A stretch of 64,000 bases of DNA from assembly GCA_025055795.1 (NCBI GenBank), contig JANWVV010000005.1:1-64000 (forward strand), written 5' to 3'. A model generated the notes under the pieces. The model was not told the DNA's origin, searched no databases, and was given only the letters and a program-made list of their open reading frames with translations. Origin of the DNA: Gemmataceae bacterium (GTDB taxonomy: Bacteria > Planctomycetota > Planctomycetia > Gemmatales > Gemmataceae). Position 1 is the stretch's first letter. Every line of letters starts with the position of its first letter. Below are positions 43,736 to 53,451 of this stretch, piece after piece. A program made the position numbers and the translations under genes.

Positions 43736-45124
43736 ATGCTGCGGATCGATGCAGAACGCGGCGTGCGGTTTTGTGACGGTTGGACCCGCCGGGATTTCCT
43801 GCACGTCGGGGCCTTGGCACCCCTGGGATTAACTCTTGCTGGTTACCACCGCTTGCGGGCCGCCGAGCTGCTCTCCCAGCAGTCGACTAAGGACAAAAAG
43901 GACATTAACTGTATCTTGTTGTTTCTCGTAGGCGGTCCCAGTCAACTGGACACCTTCGATCCTAAGCCGAACGCGCCCGAGGAGGTCCGGGGGCCATTCC
44001 GGCCCATAGCCACCAATGTACCCGGTATTTTCATCAGTGAGATATTTCCCAAAACCGCTCGGCACGCGGATAAGTTTGCCATCATCCGTTCGATTTACCA
44101 CACAGCCACAGCCGTTCACGATACCGGCCACCAAATGATGCAAACTGGCCGGCTCTTTACGGGCGGGGTTGAACATCCGCACATGGGATGCGTGCTGGGT
44201 TACTTACGTGGTGGTCGCGGTGAGTTACCGGCACACGTGGTCGTGCCCCGGCCTATTGGTCGGACCGGTGGCAATCTGCCTCATGGGCATACAGCCGGCT
44301 ACCTGGGACGGGCATACGATCCGTTCATCCTGAACGCAGATCCGAATGATCCGCACTTCCGTGTACCCGATCTGTTACCGCCAGATTACTTAGGCCAGGT
44401 CCGTGCTCATCGGCGACAACGCTTACGGGAAATGGTCGATGGCGCCACCGCAGCCTTTGAAGGCTCCGTGGCCGCCCGCCAACTGGATGAAAGTTTTCAC
44501 CAGGCCTTCCGTCTGATGAGTAGTGCTCGGGCGCGTGCGGCTTTTGCGTTGAACCAGGAACCTGTCAAATTGCGTGACCGTTACGGCCGTACTCGTTTTG
44601 GTCAGTCCTGCCTGTTAGCGCGACGCCTCGTTGAGGCAGGTGTACGCTTCGTAACCGTTAATATGTTCGAGACAGTGTTCGACGAAGTAACTTGGGATAT
44701 TCACGGTTCCCGTCCGTTTACCGACATTCAGCAGATGGCCCGTGAAGTAGCACCCAATTTCGATACGGCTTTCTCTGCGCTACTGGAAGACTTACACGAT
44801 CGCGGCCTGCTGGAAACAACGATGGTGCTGGCCGTCGGTGAGTTTGGTCGGACGCCCAAGATCAACCCGGCGGGGGGACGTGACCACCATCCCGGGGTCT
44901 GGTCCATCCTGGTGGCCGGTGGACCGTTGCGTGGCGGACAAGTCATCGGTGAGTCGGACGCCTTGGCCTACGCCCCCAAAACTCGTCCGGTTACCCCGGC
45001 CGAATTCGCCGCCACTGTTTATAAGGGCCTGGGACTGGACCCCCACCAGGAACTCCCCGGGCCACAGAATCGTCCGCTTCCCCTCGTCGATTACAACGTC
45101 AAACCGATCGAGGAACTTTTCTGA
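43736..45124 (+). CDS. DUF1501 exported protein
   Basis: 462 residues. A twin-arginine-type signal lies near residues 18-45 (WTRRDFLHVGALAPLGLTLAG). The DUF1501 body shows LFLVGGPSQLDTFDPKPNAPEEVRGPF, then HTATAVHDTGHQMMQTGR, HPHMGCVLGYLRG, GVRFVTVN, the WDIHG motif, and the closing VLAVGEFGRTPKINPAGGRDHHPGVWS. The fold is related to alkaline phosphatases and sulfatases. In planctomycetes it is almost always next to a DUF1549/DUF1553 protein, as here; the pair is thought to act in the periplasm, but the reaction is unknown. AGGAGGCGGGGG just upstream is one of the strongest ribosome sites in the window. Confidence 0.92.
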   Translation: MLRIDAERGVRFCDGWTRRDFLHVGALAPLGLTLAGYHRLRAAELLSQQSTKDKKDINCILLFLVGGPSQLDTFDPKPNAPEEVRGPFRPIATNVPGIFISEIFPKTARHADKFAIIRSIYHTATAVHDTGHQMMQTGRLFTGGVEHPHMGCVLGYLRGGRGELPAHVVVPRPIGRTGGNLPHGHTAGYLGRAYDPFILNADPNDPHFRVPDLLPPDYLGQVRAHRRQRLREMVDGATAAFEGSVAARQLDESFHQAFRLMSSARARAAFALNQEPVKLRDRYGRTRFGQSCLLARRLVEAGVRFVTVNMFETVFDEVTWDIHGSRPFTDIQQMAREVAPNFDTAFSALLEDLHDRGLLETTMVLAVGEFGRTPKINPAGGRDHHPGVWSILVAGGPLRGGQVIGESDALAYAPKTRPVTPAEFAATVYKGLGLDPHQELPGPQNRPLPLVDYNVKPIEELF

Positions 45125-45243
45125 CGTTAGGCTGCCGCAGCACGGAGATCGGTCTGGCAGATGACCTAGAAACGTTCCCCTTACTGACTGCCTGCCAGAA
45201 ATCGAACGCGGATGTCCATAGCAACACGAAGGGTGTTACACAA

Positions 45244-47781
45244 ATGTTGGCTGGAAGCGTTCGTTGGCTGCGACTTTCGTCCTTAGCAATCGTGATTGTG
45301 TCAGGAACCATGGGGTTGCTGCTGGGTGGAACCGTATCCCCAGCTAAAGGAGCGGAGTTGAAGGTCTACCCGTCCCAAGTGGTGTTAACCCCCGAGTTTC
45401 CCTCTCACCAGGTGGTGGTCGTCGAAGAAGAGCAGGGACGGGTGTTGCGGGATCGGACCGCGGAAGCTCACTGGACCGTCTCCTCGGATCAGGTTGTCCG
45501 CTGGGAGGACGGCAGCAAAAGATTAGTCGCTCTGGGTAACGGCGAAGCCACCTTGACGGCAACTGTAGGACAGCAACAGGCCGTGCTGCGGGTAGTGGTT
45601 CAGGGCATGGATCGTCCGGCCCGCTGGAGTTTTCAACGGCATGTTTTGCCGACGCTGACCCGCCTGGGTTGTAATTCGGGGGCCTGTCATGGAGCCCTGG
45701 CAGGTAAAGGGGGATTGAAACTGTCCCTGCGGGGTTTCGACCCAAACAGCGACTATTTCGTTTTGACCCGTCAGGCGTTAGGTCGACGCTTGGATCTAGT
45801 GCGACCTGAGGACAGCCTGTTATTGAAAAAAGCAACCAGACAAGTGCCCCATGGTGGCGGCCGGCGTGTGGTCGTCGGTGATGACCACTACCAGTTGTTG
45901 CTCCGCTGGATAGCTGCAGGTGCTCCGGGGCCGGATCCGGCTGAGACGCCAATAGTACGTCTGGAGGTTCTTCCCAAGCAGTTGCTCCTAGCTCCCAAAC
46001 AACAGGCACGCCTGCTGGTGCGTGCTTATTACCAGGACGGCACTGTAGTGGATGTAACGCCGTGGGCCCGCTTCGTCTCCAGTCACGAACCGACAGCCGG
46101 AGTGGACGACACCGGACTGGTTACCTCCCAGGCACCGGGGGTGGCAGGCATCGTTGTTGGCTTCGATACTCTAGTAGCCGTGGCAACGGTGACGGTTCCC
46201 TTTCCTCCCCTATCTGAGGAAGACCAACGCCGGTTACAGCAGGCACCGCGATACAACCTGGTCGACGTGCACATCCAGCGGACGTTGGAACTGCTCCGCT
46301 TGCCACCTTCGCCTCCCTGCAGCGATGCGACTTTTCTTCGTCGGGTGTACCTCGACCTGCTCGGACGCCTGCCCACCCCCGAGGAGGCCCAGGACTTTTT
46401 ACAGACATCGCAAGCTCAACGTCCCGATAAGCGTCAGCGGCTGGTCGATACCTTGCTGGAACGCCCCGAATACGTCGACTACTGGTCCCATAAATGGTCC
46501 GACTTGTTTCTGGTGTCGACACGCAAGTTGCCAGAAGCGGCTATGTGGGCCTATTATCGCCGCATCCGACGGGCCGTTGCCGATAATGAACCATGGGACC
46601 GTTTCGTCCGGGACCTGCTAACGGCCAGCGGCAGTAATCTCCACAACGGCGGCGGCAACTACTTCGTGCTCCACAAGGACGTCAGTGAGCTGGCCGAGGC
46701 CACCGCTGTGACATTCCTCGGTTTTGCCATCGGCTGTGCCAAGTGCCATAATCATCCCCTGGAAAAGTGGACGCAAGACGATTACTGGGCCTTTGCTAAT
46801 CTGTTTGCTCAAGTAGCTCTGAAAAGTGGCGATCGAGCCGCAGAGGTACTGGTCAACGATCAGCCGGAGGGCGAGGCGTTACACCCGCGGCGAGGGATTG
46901 CCTTGCGTCCACGCCCTCTGGATGGCCCACCCTTACCCGCCGACTACCCTTCTACGCGTCGGCACTACTTTGCCCAGTGGCTGACTGCTGCGGATAACCC
47001 GTACTTTGCTAAGGCCATAGTGAACCGTCTCTGGCGTCACTTCATGGGCCGCGGACTTGTTGAACCGGATGACGACCTGCGTGCCTCCAATCCGCCCACC
47101 CATCCGGAACTACTGGATGCATTGGCAGCCGAACTGGTCAAGCATAACTACGACCTGAAGCACATCATGCGTCTGATCCTCAATTCTGCGGCATACCAGC
47201 GGGACTCGCAGCCGCTGCCCGCCAATGCCGCCGATGATCGCTTCTACTCGCGTTACTACCCCCGTCGGTTACCGGCGGAGGTATTGCTGGATGCTTACGC
47301 AGATGTGACCGGCGTGCCGACCCCCTTCCGCTTTGTCAAGTCGGCTGCGGGTGACGCGTTGTCGGCCACCAGCAGCTACCCTTTGGGCACCCGGGCCGTG
47401 CAAATCCCCGACGCGTTGGTGGCCTCCTACTTCCTGGAGGCATTTGGTCGGCCTGAACGCATGGCCGTATGCTCCTGTGAACGCAGCAGCGAGGCTAGCG
47501 TGACCCAGGCGTTGCACCTCAACAACGGCCAGACCCTCAACGACAAGTTGCGTGACCCGAACAACGTAATCGCTCGATGGCTCCGGCAGGGAAAAAGCGA
47601 CGCAGAAATAATCGAACGGCTCTATTGGCACGCCTTGACGCGGCCACCACGCGAGCACGAACGCCAACAATGCCTTGCCCTTTTGGCCAACTTACCCCCA
47701 GGGCCCGATGCACGCCGTGAAATCCTCGAAGACCTCACCTGGGCGCTGCTCACCAGCCGTGAGTTCCTTTTCAATCATTAG
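45244..47781 (+). CDS. DUF1549/DUF1553 exported protein with Ig-like and Cys-His motifs
   Basis: 845 residues. A signal peptide (to about residue 37) is followed by a bacterial Ig-like (BIG2-type) domain, AELKVYPSQVVLTPEFPSHQVVV...GNGEATLTATV. A cytochrome-like segment has LGCNSGACHG (Cys143, Cys148, His149), then GGLKLSLRGFDP. A second Ig-like part follows at about 235-320, then DUF1549 (RRVYLDLLGRLPTPEE...FLGFAIGCAKCHNHPLEKW, with a CxxCH motif), and DUF1553 (VNRLWRHFMGRGLVEPDDDL...CSCERSSEASVTQALHLNNG). The CAKCH motif could bind haem c. It follows the DUF1501 gene by 119 bases; GAAGGGTG lies nine bases before ATG 45244. Confidence 0.92.
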   Translation: MLAGSVRWLRLSSLAIVIVSGTMGLLLGGTVSPAKGAELKVYPSQVVLTPEFPSHQVVVVEEEQGRVLRDRTAEAHWTVSSDQVVRWEDGSKRLVALGNGEATLTATVGQQQAVLRVVVQGMDRPARWSFQRHVLPTLTRLGCNSGACHGALAGKGGLKLSLRGFDPNSDYFVLTRQALGRRLDLVRPEDSLLLKKATRQVPHGGGRRVVVGDDHYQLLLRWIAAGAPGPDPAETPIVRLEVLPKQLLLAPKQQARLLVRAYYQDGTVVDVTPWARFVSSHEPTAGVDDTGLVTSQAPGVAGIVVGFDTLVAVATVTVPFPPLSEEDQRRLQQAPRYNLVDVHIQRTLELLRLPPSPPCSDATFLRRVYLDLLGRLPTPEEAQDFLQTSQAQRPDKRQRLVDTLLERPEYVDYWSHKWSDLFLVSTRKLPEAAMWAYYRRIRRAVADNEPWDRFVRDLLTASGSNLHNGGGNYFVLHKDVSELAEATAVTFLGFAIGCAKCHNHPLEKWTQDDYWAFANLFAQVALKSGDRAAEVLVNDQPEGEALHPRRGIALRPRPLDGPPLPADYPSTRRHYFAQWLTAADNPYFAKAIVNRLWRHFMGRGLVEPDDDLRASNPPTHPELLDALAAELVKHNYDLKHIMRLILNSAAYQRDSQPLPANAADDRFYSRYYPRRLPAEVLLDAYADVTGVPTPFRFVKSAAGDALSATSSYPLGTRAVQIPDALVASYFLEAFGRPERMAVCSCERSSEASVTQALHLNNGQTLNDKLRDPNNVIARWLRQGKSDAEIIERLYWHALTRPPREHERQQCLALLANLPPGPDARREILEDLTWALLTSREFLFNH

Positions 47782-47953
47782 GGTCGACCCTGACCCTCAT
47801 ACAGCAACTCAGCGGCGCCCCTTGGTCCTTGCCCAAAGGGCGGCATCACCTGTGAAGCTAACCGTGAATCCGGAAGTTGCTGTCCGAAGCATCAAGACGG
47901 ATGCCAAACATACTCAACGATGTTTACGGGCCTCTCTAGCACTGGTAACACCC

Positions 47954-50900
47954 ATGGGAATGCCTCAGCAAATCATGGTGGTTGTGGTATGTTCGTTGTC
48001 GATCTGTCTGACTAGTCCTTACTGCCTAGGTGAACAGGATGGGGCTAGGGCCGCAACCACAAAAGACATGGTCGCGGCAAGGGAACGTCCAGCGGCTCCG
48101 ATAACGGCGGTCGCCTGGCATCCCGCCGGGCAGGTGGCAGCAGTGGGGGTGCACGATCGCCTCCTGCTGTTTGACGCTGCAGGAAACCGGCTGGAACCAG
48201 GTGTATCCCTCCAGGGACGGATCACGGTGATCCGGTTTGATGCTGCTGGTCGCTGGCTGGCGGTGGCCCACGGAGAGGCGGGCCGTCAGGGTGTGATCAG
48301 TCTGTTTGTCTGTTCAGCGGAAGGAAAGCTACTTCATCCCCGCCCAATCTACGTTCTGGCGGGTTCTACGGATGCCTTATATGCCTTGGCGTTCCAGCCT
48401 CAGGGACGGTTGCTGGCCGCTGCTGGATACGATCGTGCCGTCCGCCTGTGGCAGCTTCCCGCAGCCGCCGACGTGGAACCAATAAAAGCACCACAAGTGA
48501 TCCAGCCCCAGCATGTGCTGAAAGATCACAGCGATGCGGTCTACGCAATAACTTTCCATCCGCAGGGGTACCTGCTGGCCTCAGGCGGGGCGGATCGCTC
48601 CGTCAAAGTCTGGCGCGTCGCCGATGGCCAGCGGTTATATACCCTGAGCGAAATGACCGATTGGGTTTACACCGTTGCCTGGCATCCAGACGGCAAGCGT
48701 CTGGTCGCCGGCGGGGCCGATCGCACCCTGCGTTTGTGGCTGGCCGATGAAAAAGAAGGCAAATTGATCACCACCGTCTTTGCTCACGAACGGCCCGTGT
48801 GGCGTGTGCTATTCAGCTCAGACGGTAACACCCTGTACAGTCTAGGTGAAGAAGGCGTCATCAAGAACTGGGAAGTGCCTCGTTTGACGGAACGGCGGGT
48901 GCTGCCGGCCCAACCCGAAACGGTACTGGATCTGGCCCTTCATCCCCAGCAGACGCGACTGTTGCTCGGCCGCTTCGATGGCAGGGCCCTGATCGTGGAC
49001 GACGCAGGCCGTCCTGTAACTCAGTTGCTCCCACTGCGACCCCAACCACTGCAGATCGAGGCTATAACACCGGAGGCAGTCCAACGGGGACAGACTATCC
49101 GGCTGACCGTCCATGGCCGGCATCTGGAGCACCTGCGGCAGGTGACCGTCAGCCAACCGAGCGTGAAGGTTCAATGGGAACTGCCCCGGGGACCGGATAA
49201 CCCCCTACATTTGGACCTGACCGTGCCGGCCGATACGCCGTTAGGAGCGCTTCAGCTCCAGTTCCATGGCCTGGTCGGATCACCCGTGACCCGGTCCGTA
49301 TTCGTAGATCGTTTCCCACTTGTAGTAGAACGCGGCACAGGAGATGCCGCCCGAGTAGGCGAGGCCATCCGCTTGCCGGTTACTATCTCGGGCGTGCTCG
49401 ATCGCCCCGGCGATGAGGATTATTATCGTTTCACGGCCAAAGGCGGTGACGCCGTGGGCGTTCAGGTGATGGTTGAGGAAATCGGCTCGAAGTTGGCACC
49501 AGTGCTGACATTGATCGACAACGACGGTAAAGTCCTCGCGGAAGGGGAACGATTCCTGGGTTGTACCTTACCCCGGGATGGGGTCTATGCCCTGGCCATT
49601 CGAGACCAGCAGTTCCGGGGCAGCAAGGATTTTACCTATCGGCTGCACATAGGCCCCATACCGGTGATCACGGGGGTATTCCCGCTAGCGGTGCCTCGAG
49701 GAAAGACCACAGCGGTGCAGCTCCGTGGCGTGCATCTGGGAGCGACCAGTGGTTTAACTGTGCCTGTAACCGTTCCGGCGGAGGCGGCACCGGGGAGTAA
49801 ATGGGCTGTGCCGCTGCCCCCGATGATGGAACGCCCCCTCGGTGCGGCCCAAGTTGTGGTTGATACCCTGGACGGCCGCTTGGTCGATCCACAACAGGAG
49901 ACCCACTTGCACCTAGGAGAGCACGGATACGCGGCCGATGGCATACTGACACATCCCGGAACAAGTCACACGTTCCGCTTTACCGCTCGCGAGGGGGATA
50001 CTTGGGTAGTTGAGGTGTTGGCCCGCCGGGCCGGCTCACCGCTGGATCCCGTTGTGGAGATTCTGGACAGTACGGGCCAACCAGTGCCGCGGGCCGTACT
50101 GCGACCCCTTTCTGTCTTCTATGTCACTTTCCGTGATCACGAAGCTACCTCGCCCGGCATCCGCCTGGAAAGCTGGCATGACCTGGCCATCGACGACTAT
50201 CTTTACGCCCACGGTGAGTTGATGCGTGTGCTGGCCTTGCCCCGCAATCCGGATGATGACTGCCAGTTTTATCAGTTTGAAGGACGACGGCTAGCATTTC
50301 TGGGTACAACGCCGGCGGTCCATCATCAAGGCACGCCGTTGTATAAAGTGGAAATCCACCCGCCCGGTCGCACCTTTCCCCCCAACGGCTTGCCGTTGTT
50401 CACCCTTTACTACCGCAATGACGACGGCGGACCGGAGTACGGTAAGGATGCCTATCTGATTTTCACGGCTCCCGCCACGGGTACGTATCAGGTACGATTG
50501 CGCGATGCCCGTGCTGCAGGTGGACCGGATTATGCCTATCGGTTGCGGGTGCGTCGGCCGCTGCCCGATTTCAGTGTACAGTTGCGACCAGCACGTCCCG
50601 TTTTGTGGCAGGGTGGCGCAGCTGCCCTCAACGTTCAGGTGAGCCGCCGTGACGGCTTCGACGGCCCTGTCTCCATCCAATTGGTTGACCTGCCCAAAGG
50701 TTTTACTTCCGCACCCTCGTTCATTGAAGCAGGTCAGTTCACGACCACGATTGCTCTGGCGGCCGAACCGCAGGCACAATTGCCGCCGCAATATCGGCTC
50801 AAACTGATAGCCCGGGCGCAGATCAACGGCCGCGAAGTGATCCGCGAGGCATTCAGCGAGCTCCTACCAGCGGATGCGTTGCGTCCGCCATCAGACCTGG

Positions 50901-51214
50901 TCTGCCGGCCCCGCGTCCAGGCTCTGACCATCCGGCCCGGCGAAGAAACACGTTTTGTCGTCGACATCGAACGTCTCGGGGGTTTCCAGGGGCGTGTTCC
51001 TTTGGACGTTCGCGGCCTGCCCCATGGTGTCCGTGTACTTAACGTCGGCCTCAATGGCATCCTGATTACAGAACGCGAAACCAGCCGCGAGATTGTGCTT
51101 TATGCCGAACCATGGGTGCGACCGATGGAGCATCCAATTGTCGTATTGGCCCGCCACGAGGCTAAGGGTACCGAGCACGCCGCCCCAGCGATTCTCCTGA
51201 AAGTGGAAAAATAA
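47954..51214 (+). CDS. Exported WD40-repeat protein with PPC domains
   Basis: About 1,086 residues from ATG 47954. A signal peptide (PQQIMVVVVCSLSICLTSPYCLG) leads into a WD40 propeller: AFQPQGRLLAAAGYDRAVRLW, TFHPQGYLLASGGADRSVKVW and AWHPDGKRLVAGGADRTLRLW, with degenerate blades on both sides. The remainder (about 380-1,080) contains bacterial pre-peptidase C-terminal (PPC) type beta-sandwiches: PGDEDYYRFTAKGGDAVGVQV and THPGTSHTFRFTAREGDTWVVEV, each followed by a Ca-type loop. The start is uncertain: ATG 47960 and GTG 47852 (AAAGGG upstream) are alternatives. It is third in the four-gene plus-strand run and probably works in the envelope with the DUF1501/1549 proteins. Confidence 0.85.
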   Translation: MGMPQQIMVVVVCSLSICLTSPYCLGEQDGARAATTKDMVAARERPAAPITAVAWHPAGQVAAVGVHDRLLLFDAAGNRLEPGVSLQGRITVIRFDAAGRWLAVAHGEAGRQGVISLFVCSAEGKLLHPRPIYVLAGSTDALYALAFQPQGRLLAAAGYDRAVRLWQLPAAADVEPIKAPQVIQPQHVLKDHSDAVYAITFHPQGYLLASGGADRSVKVWRVADGQRLYTLSEMTDWVYTVAWHPDGKRLVAGGADRTLRLWLADEKEGKLITTVFAHERPVWRVLFSSDGNTLYSLGEEGVIKNWEVPRLTERRVLPAQPETVLDLALHPQQTRLLLGRFDGRALIVDDAGRPVTQLLPLRPQPLQIEAITPEAVQRGQTIRLTVHGRHLEHLRQVTVSQPSVKVQWELPRGPDNPLHLDLTVPADTPLGALQLQFHGLVGSPVTRSVFVDRFPLVVERGTGDAARVGEAIRLPVTISGVLDRPGDEDYYRFTAKGGDAVGVQVMVEEIGSKLAPVLTLIDNDGKVLAEGERFLGCTLPRDGVYALAIRDQQFRGSKDFTYRLHIGPIPVITGVFPLAVPRGKTTAVQLRGVHLGATSGLTVPVTVPAEAAPGSKWAVPLPPMMERPLGAAQVVVDTLDGRLVDPQQETHLHLGEHGYAADGILTHPGTSHTFRFTAREGDTWVVEVLARRAGSPLDPVVEILDSTGQPVPRAVLRPLSVFYVTFRDHEATSPGIRLESWHDLAIDDYLYAHGELMRVLALPRNPDDDCQFYQFEGRRLAFLGTTPAVHHQGTPLYKVEIHPPGRTFPPNGLPLFTLYYRNDDGGPEYGKDAYLIFTAPATGTYQVRLRDARAAGGPDYAYRLRVRRPLPDFSVQLRPARPVLWQGGAAALNVQVSRRDGFDGPVSIQLVDLPKGFTSAPSFIEAGQFTTTIALAAEPQAQLPPQYRLKLIARAQINGREVIREAFSELLPADALRPPSDLVCRPRVQALTIRPGEETRFVVDIERLGGFQGRVPLDVRGLPHGVRVLNVGLNGILITERETSREIVLYAEPWVRPMEHPIVVLARHEAKGTEHAAPAILLKVEK

Positions 51215-51276
51215 ATTAGTTTACCTGTCGGTGGACCCATATCAGCACTCTCCCCGGGTATTAGTCGAGGCCTTCC

Positions 51277-52629
51277 ATGACCGTTTATCATACGTGGTCT
51301 TCTGTCAACTGCTTGGCTTTACTGACGTTGATCACAACAGCAACACTAATGGCAACTGCTCAGCGTCCTCTGACAGTTTTTTGTGGTTGCCACACCACTG
51401 TAGAGACCACAGGAGAATCTGGTGCGATGACTATGGACAACCCAGCCGATCCAGCATCACCCAAACGAAGAGCGATTATCCTGACCGACCAGGCCCGGGC
51501 TATCCACCGTGAAGCACTTCTCATTGATGGTCACAATGACTTGCCCTGGGAGCTTCGCACCAAGGACGGACCGGGGTTCCGACACATCGATCTACGTCGC
51601 CCACAGAAGCAGTTTCACACGGACATCCAGCGGCTTAAACAGGGAAACGTCGGGGCCCAGTTCTGGAGTGCCTACGTCCCGGTCAGCTTTGCTCGAAAGG
51701 GACTGGCTGTCAAGGCGACGCTGGAGCAGATCGATGTCATCCACGAGTTGGCCCGCCGCTACCCGGACGTCTTCGCCATGGCCTACAGCACCGCAGACAT
51801 TCGTCGCATCCACCAACAAGGCAAAATTGCCTGTCTGATCGGTATCGAGGGTGGGCATGCCATCGATAACTCCCTGGAACTGCTCCGTTGTTATTACCGT
51901 CTAGGCGTACGGTACATGACCTTGACTCATACGGAGTCGCTCGACTGGGCAGATTCCTGCTCCGACGTTCCGAAAGCTCAAGGGTTGTCCGCTTTCGGCG
52001 CACAAGTGATTCGCGAAATGAACCGCCTGGGAATGCTAGTTGATTTGTCCCACGTGTCGGACGCTACTATGAAGGCGGCCTTGCGGGTCAGCAAGGCGCC
52101 GGTCATTTTTTCCCATTCCTCGGCTCGGGCTGTTGCCGATCACCCTCGCAACGTGCCTGATGACGTCTTGCGACTGCTGCGGGACAATGGCGGTATCGTT
52201 ATGGTCAACTTTTACTCCGGTTTTATTGTTCCCGAGGGAGCTCGTGCCACTCGGCGCATGTTCGAGACGCTCCGTGAACTTCAGAGAAAATATCCCGACG
52301 ATGAGCAACGGGTCCGCGAAGCCTACCAGCAATGGGCTAAACAGAATGACTATCCTGCGGGTGATGTCCACACGATAGTTGATCACATCGATCACATCGT
52401 ACGCGTTGCCGGCATCGACCACGTCGGCTTGGGTTCGGATTTCGATGGCGTGTCCAAGTTGCCCTATCAGATGCACGACGTATCCTGTTATCCCTATCTG
52501 ACTCAGGCATTGCTGGAGCGAGGCTATTCGCGCGAACAGATTCACAAGATTCTGGGCGGCAATCTTCTACGGGTTTTCGGAGCAGCCGAGGCCGTCGCGG
52601 CACGTTGGCCCGAGGGTTCCACCCCCTAA
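51277..52629 (+). CDS. Membrane dipeptidase (peptidase M19)
   Basis: 450 residues. A hydrophobic signal region (SSVNCLALLTLITTATLMATA) suggests export. The M19 barrel has its binuclear zinc set: HxD in LIDGHNDLPW, bridging Glu in GIEGGHAIDN, His in VDLSHVSDATM, His in IFSHSSARAV, and Asp in GLGSDFDGV. The dipeptide-binding HTESLDWAD and the C-terminal QIHKILGGNLLRVF are typical. Renal-dipeptidase homologues cleave dipeptides, including L,D or D forms; the exact substrate is unknown. It follows the WD40/PPC gene by 62 bases and closes the plus-strand run; the ERF gene converges on it. The first ~80 residues are poorly conserved, so a start further in (ATG 51427) is possible. Confidence 0.9.
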   Translation: MTVYHTWSSVNCLALLTLITTATLMATAQRPLTVFCGCHTTVETTGESGAMTMDNPADPASPKRRAIILTDQARAIHREALLIDGHNDLPWELRTKDGPGFRHIDLRRPQKQFHTDIQRLKQGNVGAQFWSAYVPVSFARKGLAVKATLEQIDVIHELARRYPDVFAMAYSTADIRRIHQQGKIACLIGIEGGHAIDNSLELLRCYYRLGVRYMTLTHTESLDWADSCSDVPKAQGLSAFGAQVIREMNRLGMLVDLSHVSDATMKAALRVSKAPVIFSHSSARAVADHPRNVPDDVLRLLRDNGGIVMVNFYSGFIVPEGARATRRMFETLRELQRKYPDDEQRVREAYQQWAKQNDYPAGDVHTIVDHIDHIVRVAGIDHVGLGSDFDGVSKLPYQMHDVSCYPYLTQALLERGYSREQIHKILGGNLLRVFGAAEAVAARWPEGSTP

Positions 52630-52734
52630 GGCGGAGCAGGCCCGTCCTCGGTACAAGCCGTATTGCTTGCCATCCGACACAGACAAGGATAACGCCGAGC
52701 AAACCAATATGCGTCAGCAGTCTATTAGCTCCAT

Positions 52735-53451
52735 TCACGCAGCAGCGGGAAGGCCTTGGCTGGCATTACTCGACGACGCCAGCGAGGCGAAAAAGTCGCT
52801 AGCGGGTCGGCCGGCCTTCAGAGCCAGGGCAATTTCCCGGAGACGCCGCAAGTGGGGTTCGTCGATCTCTTCCGGGTGCTGCACTCCAGCCGCTCGGCAC
52901 ACTTGTTCGACGCTGATCTGATGGTTCAGACGGAAATAATCCAGCATTTTGCGACGGCTCTCCTCGAGGCGATCGTTGAGACGACGCCGTCGGGGCACGT
53001 TGCCACTGGCGGTGTTGCCATCGTCGTCGTCTTCACCGGCCACTCCGGCAATGGCCTGGAGGGCATACCGACGAGCATAGGTCAAAGCAGAGCCCATCCC
53101 CTGGGGATCATCTTTGACGGGTCGTAAGGGAACACACGCCCCAACGTATTCCCCCGATTCGTGCAACAGCAAGGTGAATAGGGCGGGTCGGCCGTCACGC
53201 TCACAGGGCAGCTGGATCACACTCAACCCGTGCCGGTTCAAAACGGGTAGAATCCAGTCCCGCACCGTCGCCAGATCCGCATACTTGGAACGATAATGGG
53301 GATTGATCCGGTCTTTAGGCGGATTTTTCATCTCAGCCTGCGCACGGGCCAGGGCTTTAGCCAGAGCAGATAAACTGGCACTGTGTTGAAGCGTTGTTAT
53401 TGGTGAATCAGCAGGTTCAGCGAAAGTTGTAACATTACGTGTCTCGCTCAT
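52735..53451 (-). CDS. ERF-family single-strand DNA annealing protein
   Basis: 238 residues. The ERF (essential recombination function, phage P22-type) core spans about 28-140: LAKALARAQAEMKNPPKDRINPHYRSKYADLATV, then GLSVIQLP, HESGEYV, and the hallmark GMGSALTYARRYALQAIAGVAGEDDDDGN. ERF proteins form rings that anneal complementary single strands during recombination and are mostly phage-borne. The C-terminal ~90 residues form a charged helical region (ESRRKMLDYFRLNHQISVEQV...) that may bind DNA or SSB. ATG 53451 has AAAGGAGAG six bases upstream. No phage genes flank it, so it is either a phage remnant or a domesticated repair gene. Confidence 0.88.
   Translation of the reverse strand: MSETRNVTTFAEPADSPITTLQHSASLSALAKALARAQAEMKNPPKDRINPHYRSKYADLATVRDWILPVLNRHGLSVIQLPCERDGRPALFTLLLHESGEYVGACVPLRPVKDDPQGMGSALTYARRYALQAIAGVAGEDDDDGNTASGNVPRRRRLNDRLEESRRKMLDYFRLNHQISVEQVCRAAGVQHPEEIDEPHLRRLREIALALKAGRPASDFFASLASSSNASQGLPAAA

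Noticed and set aside
45344-46009. 221-codon minus-strand open frame
   Set aside because: Antisense to the DUF1549/1553 gene, with Pro/Arg-rich content typical of shadow frames.
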